From Exobacillus caeni (GTDB lineage Bacteria; Bacillota; Bacilli; Bacillales; Guptibacillaceae): DNA of 33,218 bases. Shown one piece after another: positions 28,390 to 33,218 of this stretch. The stretch covers positions 1-33,218 of the forward strand of contig NZ_SWLG01000029.1 in the NCBI RefSeq assembly GCF_005747095.1, given 5' to 3'. Below the pieces are notes generated by a model. The model made no database searches and was not told the DNA's origin. It was given only the letters and a program-made list of their open reading frames with translations. The translations under genes were made by a program, and so were the position numbers. The stretch's first letter is position 1. The number at the start of each line of letters is the position of its first letter.

Positions 28390-28920
28390 ATGAAAGCAAC
28401 TGGTATTGTTCGTCGTATCGATGATTTAGGCCGTGTCGTAATTCCAAAAGAAATTCGCAGAACATTACGTATTCGTGAAGGTGATCCACTGGAAATCTTT
28501 GTCGACAGAGAGGGAGAAGTTATTTTAAAGAAATATTCTCCGATCAGTGAACTTGGCGATTTTGCAAAAGAATATGCAGAATCGTTAGCGGAAAACTCTG
28601 GGCACCTTGTTTTAATTTCCGATCGCGATGTTTTTATAGCAGTCGCGGGGGGTTCTAAAAAAGAATACCTTAACAAAAATATTGGCATTACAGTTGAAAA
28701 GGCAATGGAAAATCGTAAAACGAGTGCTGATAATGCCCAGGCTGAGCTGGTAGATGGCAATCAGATTGAAGACAGCCATGTGATTGCTCCAATTATTGCA
28801 AATGGTGATCCGATCGGTGCCGTTCTTATGGTTGCAAAAGAAAATGACAAGCTCGGCGAAATCGAACAACGTTTGTGTGAAACAGCAGCAGGATTTTTGG
28901 CACGACAGATGGAACAATAA
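28390..28920 (+). CDS. spoVT: SpoVT, forespore transcription regulator
   Basis: Regulator of late forespore genes under sigma-G. The 176 residues contain an AbrB-type swapped-hairpin DNA-binding domain (1-50, MKATGIVRRIDDLGRVVIP) and a GAF-like C-terminal domain (about 56-176), which separates it from AbrB. The length is near B. subtilis SpoVT (178). GTGAGG precedes ATG 28390. It is transcribed alone with a sigma-G-like promoter and a strong terminator. Confidence 0.97.
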   Translation: MKATGIVRRIDDLGRVVIPKEIRRTLRIREGDPLEIFVDREGEVILKKYSPISELGDFAKEYAESLAENSGHLVLISDRDVFIAVAGGSKKEYLNKNIGITVEKAMENRKTSADNAQAELVDGNQIEDSHVIAPIIANGDPIGAVLMVAKENDKLGEIEQRLCETAAGFLARQMEQ

Positions 28921-28950
28921 TGTCTTCATCTTATCTTTATCACCATCTTT

Positions 28951-28983
28951 AAGGAGAAAGCTTTTTAGCTTCTCCTTTTTTTA
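28951..28983 (+). terminator. spoVT intrinsic terminator
   Basis: AAGGAGAA (28951-28958) pairs with TTCTCCTT (28970-28977), extended by AGC/GCT with a small bulge, then T run. Confidence 0.85.
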
Positions 28984-29100
28984 GTGGTTGTAAACAACCT
29001 GGAGATGGCTGCATTATATATAAAAGCTTTCCTGAAAAATAAACGAGTGTTTCCTGCTAGATAGGGAAAAAGAAAATAATGCGTAAAGATTAGGGAGATA

Positions 29101-29109
29101 TGCTATAAT
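29101..29109 (+). promoter_or_regulatory. yabM extended -10 promoter
   Basis: TGCTATAAT is a perfect extended -10. The -35 region is poor. It lies 53 nt before the yabM start. Confidence 0.6.
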
Positions 29110-29161
29110 GCATAAAGGATTTTACATATATTTCATTTGATTTTTTCAGGAAGGTGTAAGC

Positions 29162-30778
29162 ATGAACGCCTCTAACAATAAAAGCTTCTGGCAGGGCGCA
29201 GTACTGTTAACGGCTGTTGCGCTCGTTATGAAGGTTATGAGTGTAGGGTATCGAATTCCATATCAGAATTTAGCAGGAGATCTAGGCTTTTACGTCTATC
29301 AGCAGGTTTATCCCTTTTACTCCATCGTGATTATCCTTGCGACCTACGGCTTTCCGGTCGTAATCTCAAGGCTTGTTTCAGATAGCAACTCGAAAGGGGA
29401 TCATTTAGGGGCGATTGACGTTGCGCGCATTTCCTTTTACAGTCTTGCTTTTATCGGTTTGGTTTCTTTCGCTGTTCTTTTTTCAAGCGCGCCGTATATT
29501 GCGGGGCTAATGGGTGATAGAGCCCTCTCCCTTCCGCTCAGAGTAACTTCGTTTTCTTTCTTAGTAATGCCGCTGATCGCATCAGTTAGAGGGTATTTTC
29601 AAGGAAAAGAAAATATGTTCCCGACTGCAGCCTCACAGCTGATCGAGCAAGCTGTCCGCGTTATTGCAATCCTTTTATTAACGCTTTCTATTATAAAGGG
29701 CGGTTACGGAGCCTATGCTGCAGGAACAGGTGCAGCTGCCGGCTCGGTTATCGGCGGCGGTGCAGCAGTGTTATTTCTCCTGTTTTATTTTTTATATCGA
29801 AAAAAAACAATAAACAGAGAGACAGGCAATGGAAAGAGAAAACTTTCGATAAAAGTGGTTTTGATTCGACTGTTAAAAGAAGGCTTTGCAATTTGCGTTA
29901 GTGCTCTTGTTCTTGTTTTGATCCAGCTGGTCGATGCGTTAACAATTGTTCCGTCATTGATAGAAGCTGGTTTTGACGGTCGGATCGCAAGGATAACCAA
30001 AGGGGTATTCGACCGGGGCCAGCCTTTGATCCAGCTCGGAACTGTACTTGCTACATCTCTTTCACTTTCTCTTGTTCCCGTTATTACGAAAGCTTATTTA
30101 AAACGGGATTTCGAGACCATTATCTATTATTCATCGATCGCCCTGAAGGTTAGTGTAGTGATAGGTGTTGCAGCTGCAGCAGGATTGGCAATAATTATTG
30201 AACCTGTCAACACGATGCTGTTTACGGATAACGCCCGATCACTTGAACTTGGAGTGCTAGGAGTATCTTTATTGTTTAGCTCTATCGCCCTTACTGCAGC
30301 AGGTATTTTGCAGGGGATGGATGCAGCCAGGGAAGTTGCCTGGTATGTTGTCCTCTTAATCGGTTTGAAGGTTTTGCTTAACCTTTCCCTTGTGCCTGCT
30401 TTCGGATTGATGGGTGCAGCTTTTTCTACAGTTGGTGTATTTTCTCTCTTTGCATTTCTTAGCGTTCTTTCCATTCATAAAAAAACCGGTTTGTTTTACA
30501 AAGCGAAATTTAAAGGGATTAAGGTGTTTGCTAGCATGGCGGCAATGATTATTGTAGTCGGGATCTGGAAAGAAACACTTTACGTCATTTCTGGAGAGGA
30601 AGACCGTATGTCAGCTGCAGTGATAGCGGTAAGCAGCTCATGCATTGGTGCTGTGAGCTACTTGCTCGCTTTATTAAGGTTACATGTATTCAATGATGAA
30701 GAGTTGCTTCTTTTGCCAAAAGGAGATAAACTTCTTTCCTTTTCAAGGCTCGTAAGAAGGGAAAAGGCAGAAACTTAA
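29162..30778 (+). CDS. yabM: YabM, MOP-superfamily membrane flippase (MurJ/SpoVB-like)
   Basis: Integral membrane protein of the polysaccharide/lipid-carrier exporter family (MVF/PST within the MOP superfamily). The 538 residues show about 13-14 hydrophobic segments along the full length, starting at residue 10 (GAVLLTAVALVMKVMSVGYR), with the family stretch YRIPYQNLAGDLGFYVYQQVYP split across segments 1 and 2. Close relatives are SpoVB and MurJ-type lipid II flippases; the substrate of YabM itself is not established. AGGAAGGTG precedes ATG 29162. It lies between spoVT and yabN as in B. subtilis. Confidence 0.92.
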   Translation: MNASNNKSFWQGAVLLTAVALVMKVMSVGYRIPYQNLAGDLGFYVYQQVYPFYSIVIILATYGFPVVISRLVSDSNSKGDHLGAIDVARISFYSLAFIGLVSFAVLFSSAPYIAGLMGDRALSLPLRVTSFSFLVMPLIASVRGYFQGKENMFPTAASQLIEQAVRVIAILLLTLSIIKGGYGAYAAGTGAAAGSVIGGGAAVLFLLFYFLYRKKTINRETGNGKRKLSIKVVLIRLLKEGFAICVSALVLVLIQLVDALTIVPSLIEAGFDGRIARITKGVFDRGQPLIQLGTVLATSLSLSLVPVITKAYLKRDFETIIYYSSIALKVSVVIGVAAAAGLAIIIEPVNTMLFTDNARSLELGVLGVSLLFSSIALTAAGILQGMDAAREVAWYVVLLIGLKVLLNLSLVPAFGLMGAAFSTVGVFSLFAFLSVLSIHKKTGLFYKAKFKGIKVFASMAAMIIVVGIWKETLYVISGEEDRMSAAVIAVSSSCIGAVSYLLALLRLHVFNDEELLLLPKGDKLLSFSRLVRREKAET

Positions 30779-30849
30779 TAATTTCAGTAAATAAGTTTGT
30801 TGGCACTTTGTCTTTGGAAATGATAAATGATAGCATCAAGTTGATGGAA

Positions 30850-30888
30850 GGGGATGACTCAAAAACAAAGTGTCAGCCCCATTGTTTT
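30850..30888 (+). terminator. Probable terminator between yabM and yabN
   Basis: GGGGATGACTC (30850-30860) pairs with GTGTCAGCCCC (30870-30880) at 9 of 11 positions and is followed by ATTGTTTT. An upstream GGCACTTTGT (30802-30811) can instead pair with ACAAAGTGTC (30865-30874), which overlaps the 3' arm, so two alternative folds exist. Confidence 0.5.
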
Positions 30889-30956
30889 AGGGATCTATAA
30901 TTTTAGGTTTAGTTGGAAAGAATCGTTGCTTAAACAGATGTAAAGGAGCTAATGGA

Positions 30957-32417
30957 ATGGCAAATACCTTAACAATAGTCGGGCTTGGTGCAGGTGGAAT
31001 GGAGCAGCTGACGATGGGAAGCTACAGGCTTCTTAAAAATGCAGAAACCCTTTATATTAGAACGGCTCATCATCCTGTCGTAAAAGAGTTAAAGGAGGAA
31101 GGAGTCCAGTTTACCTCGTTCGATCAATTCTATGAGAAAAATGATTCCTTTGAAGATACATATCGTGCTATTGTGGATCAATTATGGCAGGAAACAGTTG
31201 GTAAAGATGTTGTTTATGCTGTTCCGGGCCATCCGCTTATTGCAGAGCAAACAGTGCAAACCTTGCTGCATGAAGCAGAGGAGAAAGGTGTTTCCATAGA
31301 CATCGCTGGAGGACAAAGCTTTTTGGACCCCATGTTCTCAGCGCTTAAAATAGACCCGATCCAGGGATGCCAGATTCTTGATGCAACAAGGTTTTCACGA
31401 AGTGAGGTTCAAATTCGCCAGCATCTGATTTTTGTACAGGTATATGATGCTTTTGTGGCCTCAGAAGTGAAATTAACATTGATGGAGCTTCTTCCTGACG
31501 ATTATGGAGTGACGGTTGTCCGCGCGGCAGGAAACAAAGATGAGTCTGTTATTAAAATTCCCTTATATGAACTAGACCGGTCGGTGGAAGTCGATAATCT
31601 TACAGCAGTGTATGTGCCTCCTGTATCTGAGGATGCTTTGCTTTATGGAGATTTTGAATACTTAAGGGAAGTCATCGCTGCACTGAGAGGCCCGGATGGT
31701 TGTCCGTGGGATAAGAAGCAAACACATGAATCGTTAAAGAAGTATTTGATCGAGGAAGCTTATGAAGTGCTTGATGCGATCGATGAACAGGACGAGGACC
31801 ATCTGGCTGAAGAGCTCGGTGATGTTTTGCTGCAGGTGATGCTGCATGCTCAAATCGGCGAGGATGAAGGAATGTTTACGATCGCTGATGTGGTAAGCAA
31901 CTTGAATGATAAGCTGGTTAGAAGACACCCGCATGTATTTGGCGAAAAACAGGCAGAAAATGCCGAAGAGGTGTCTGCTTTATGGGAGGATATAAAGAAA
32001 GAAGAAGGTTACCGGCCGGAAAAGTCTCGCCTTGATAAAATCAATAAAGCGCTGCCGGGTGTGCTAAGGGCATATGAACTTCAGAAAAGCGCTGCAGAGA
32101 TCGGATTTGATTGGAGTGAGCCCGAGCCGATCTGGGATAAAGTAACGGAAGAACTGGAAGAGTTCATGCAAGCACTGGCAAAGGAAGACGAGCAGGAAAA
32201 AATTAGCGAGTTTGGAGATATACTGTTTGCGCTGATTAATCTGGGCAGGTATTATAAGATTAATCCAGAAGAAGCGGTTTTAAGGACAAATAGCAAGTTT
32301 TATAACCGTTTCCGTTATATTGAGGAGCAACTGGCTGCACGGGGGCTTAAAGGTGAGGAGCTAACGCTTGATGAACTGGACAGCCTGTGGGATGAGGCGA
32401 AAGGAAAGGGACATTAA
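30957..32417 (+). CDS. yabN: YabN: tetrapyrrole methylase-like plus MazG nucleotide pyrophosphohydrolase
   Basis: Fusion protein of 486 residues (489 in B. subtilis). The N-terminal ~220 residues have a tetrapyrrole-methylase fold (TIVGLGAGGMEQLT, AVPGHPL, and so on) with no proven methyl substrate. The C-terminal half is MazG with two repeats. The first (about 243-330) has GCPWDKKQTHESL and the E-xx-E ... E-xx-D metal motif (EEAYE and EELGD); the second (about 380-470) has EELEEFMQA and EFGDILFA. MazG cleaves non-canonical and normal NTPs, probably as house-cleaning. AAAGGAG precedes ATG 30957. An HU gene follows here rather than yabO directly. Confidence 0.94.
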   Translation: MANTLTIVGLGAGGMEQLTMGSYRLLKNAETLYIRTAHHPVVKELKEEGVQFTSFDQFYEKNDSFEDTYRAIVDQLWQETVGKDVVYAVPGHPLIAEQTVQTLLHEAEEKGVSIDIAGGQSFLDPMFSALKIDPIQGCQILDATRFSRSEVQIRQHLIFVQVYDAFVASEVKLTLMELLPDDYGVTVVRAAGNKDESVIKIPLYELDRSVEVDNLTAVYVPPVSEDALLYGDFEYLREVIAALRGPDGCPWDKKQTHESLKKYLIEEAYEVLDAIDEQDEDHLAEELGDVLLQVMLHAQIGEDEGMFTIADVVSNLNDKLVRRHPHVFGEKQAENAEEVSALWEDIKKEEGYRPEKSRLDKINKALPGVLRAYELQKSAAEIGFDWSEPEPIWDKVTEELEEFMQALAKEDEQEKISEFGDILFALINLGRYYKINPEEAVLRTNSKFYNRFRYIEEQLAARGLKGEELTLDELDSLWDEAKGKGH

Positions 32418-32574
32418 TATAAGCTATGCAAGATGATTTTCCCCATTTGCTTTGTGGTCCCTATTTGTATAAGTGTCCTTTGAGGCAGGTAGTGGTTTAA
32501 TAATACTTTTAAAAAGGAAATCTCCCTTAAATGAAGAATTTTGCTAGTAAATGATTCGATAGGAGGATGAAGTA

Positions 32575-32847
32575 ATGAATAAAGGCGAATTGGTGACGAA
32601 TTTATCTGAGAAGTCAGGTTTACCAAAGAAGGATGTTGAAACGGTTGTCAGTGGGATGCTTGATGAGATTACTGAAGCACTGAAGAATGGGGAAAAGGTA
32701 CAGTTTGTCGGCTTTGGGACGTTTGAAACAAGAGAACGTGCAAGCCGTACCGGCCGAAATCCACAGACCGGTGAAGAGATTTCGATCCCTGCATCTACTG
32801 TTCCTGCGTTTAAAGCCGGAAACAAGTTGAAGGAAGCGGTTAAGTAA
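32575..32847 (+). CDS. HU family DNA-binding protein
   Basis: Histone-like dimeric DNA-bending protein of 90 residues. It starts MNKGELVTNLSEKSGLPKKD, carries VQFVGFGTFETRERASRTGRNP (about 43-64) and the flexible DNA-contacting arm TGRNPQTGEEISIPA (about 60-74), and ends PAFKAGNKLKEAVK. All are hallmarks of HU/Hbs. It is an intact copy with AGGAGGATGAAGTA upstream. In B. subtilis the main HU gene (hbs) lies far away near spoIVA, and yabN is followed by yabO, so this could be an additional paralogue or a relocated HU. Its last base overlaps the rqcP start (TAATG), so the two are coupled. I leave the gene symbol open. Confidence 0.93.
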   Translation: MNKGELVTNLSEKSGLPKKDVETVVSGMLDEITEALKNGEKVQFVGFGTFETRERASRTGRNPQTGEEISIPASTVPAFKAGNKLKEAVK

Positions 32848-33113
32848 TGCGTCTTGATAAGTTTTTGAAAGTTTCACGGCTGATCAAACGCCGGTCTGTT
32901 GCAAAAGAAATTTGCGACAAAGGAAGAATTGAAATTAATGGCCAGGCAGCAAAGGCCGGTTCAAATGTGAAACCAGGGGATGAATTGAAGATCCGTTTCG
33001 GCAACAAGATTGTTACTGTACAGGTGGAAGAAGTAAAAGAAACAACTCGAAAAGAAGAAGCTTCGGAAATGTATACAGTGCTAAAAGAAGAAGGAATTGA
33101 ACAATCTCTTTAA
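32847..33113 (+). CDS. rqcP: RqcP (YabO), ribosome quality-control S4-domain protein
   Basis: S4-domain RNA-binding protein that works with RqcH on obstructed 50S subunits to add C-terminal alanine tails to stalled nascent chains. The 88 residues (86 in B. subtilis) begin directly with the S4 motif MRLDKFLKVSRLIKRRSVA and continue with GRIEINGQAAKAGSNVKPGDEL. A charged C-terminal tail follows. ATG overlaps the HU stop codon by 1 nt. The IS left end starts 7 nt after its stop codon, separating it from the genes that follow yabO in B. subtilis. Confidence 0.95.
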   Translation: MRLDKFLKVSRLIKRRSVAKEICDKGRIEINGQAAKAGSNVKPGDELKIRFGNKIVTVQVEEVKETTRKEEASEMYTVLKEEGIEQSL

Positions 33114-33132
33114 AAGGGCCTGAAAGGTACCG

Positions 33133-33178
33133 ACCCCCGAAAGTTAGAGTAATAAATCTAACTTTCGGGGGTGTTTTT
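33133..33178 (+). terminator. Perfect 16-bp hairpin with T run inside the IS left end
   Basis: ACCCCCGAAAGTTAGA (33133-33148) and its exact complement TCTAACTTTCGGGGGT (33157-33172), 8-nt loop, then GTTTTT. It has the form of an intrinsic terminator and stands between rqcP and the transposase start, so it may block readthrough into the transposase. Confidence 0.7.
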
Positions 33179-33218
33179 ATGGCCAAATATAGTGAGGAAT
33201 TTAAAATAAAACTTGTCA
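33179..33218 (+). CDS. IS3-family transposase OrfA, N-terminal fragment
   Basis: ATG at 33179 opens MAKYSEEFKIKLV, cut by the window end after 13 codons. The YSEEFK start is typical of the helix-turn-helix OrfA of IS3-family (IS150 group) transposases. No clear Shine-Dalgarno is visible; the T run of the hairpin lies immediately upstream. Whether the full transposase is intact cannot be judged. Confidence 0.65.
   Translation, partial: MAKYSEEFKIKLV

Larger units (their letters stand above)
33121..33218 (+). mobile_element. Left end of an IS3-family insertion sequence (partial)
   Basis: The sequence changes at about 33121, with TGAAAGGTACCGACCCCCG, a left end of the TG...-type used by IS3-family elements. 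It continues with a perfect 16-bp inverted repeat and a transposase start. The window ends inside the element, so the right end and target duplication are not visible. The group (IS150-like) is suggested by the protein start but not proven. Confidence 0.75.

Noticed and set aside
27860-28760. Minus-strand frames across the mfd end and spoVT
   Set aside because: They overlap strong, conserved plus-strand genes and their terminator and promoter signals; codon pattern fits the plus strand.

Overview
The window is a low-GC Firmicutes chromosome segment, very probably from an endospore-forming Bacillaceae species. It carries many sporulation genes (csfB/Gin, yabG, sspF, spoVG, fin, spoVT, yabE) and its gene order closely follows the Bacillus subtilis block running from rrn and csfB to yabO. 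Base and codon use look uniform across the genes. The only clear foreign insertion is an IS3-type element cut off by the right end. I cannot name the species.

Layout. 1-390: 3' end of 23S rRNA, spacer, a complete 5S rRNA and the operon terminator. 391-1121: non-coding, with a 5'-truncated second 5S copy plus duplicated terminator and a MITE-like inverted repeat. 1122-8165: csfB, then yaaO-tmk-darA-holB-ricT-yabA and yabB-yazA-rsmI, nearly all on the plus strand with tight spacing or overlaps. 8199-8729: abrB on the minus strand (the only minus-strand gene), with a sigma-A promoter and three perfect Spo0A boxes. 8774-15180: metG, tatD, yabE, rnmV-ksgA. 15341-18301: yabG, veg, sspF, ispE. 18300-22743: purR-ridA, spoVG, glmU-prs. 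22745-28211: ctc, pth, fin, mfd. 28270-33113: spoVT, yabM, yabN, an HU gene and rqcP. 33121 to the end: left end of an IS.

How the genes fit together. One group makes or services the translation machinery: the rRNA genes, RNase M5 (5S maturation), KsgA and RsmI (16S methylation), MetRS, Pth, L25/Ctc and RqcP. A second group covers replication and repair (Tmk, HolB, YabA, Mfd, HU). A third supplies precursors (Prs, PurR control, GlmU, IspE). A fourth controls or executes sporulation: AbrB, the anti-sigma proteins Gin and Fin, SpoVG, SpoVT, YabG, SspF and RicT. Several cis signals read clearly: sigma-H before spoVG, sigma-B before ctc, a sigma-K -10 before yabG, a sigma-G-like promoter before spoVT, tandem consensus sigma-A promoters before veg, a PurBox pair before purR, and Spo0A boxes before abrB.

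Differences from B. subtilis: xpaC and yaaN are missing between csfB and yaaO, yaaR is missing between darA and holB, an HU gene sits between yabN and rqcP, and an IS lies directly after rqcP where yabP-yabQ-divIC would be expected. I found no CRISPR, prophage, toxin-antitoxin or defence locus. The unexplained material is short and non-coding: repeats, leader hairpins and a candidate small transcript upstream of metG.
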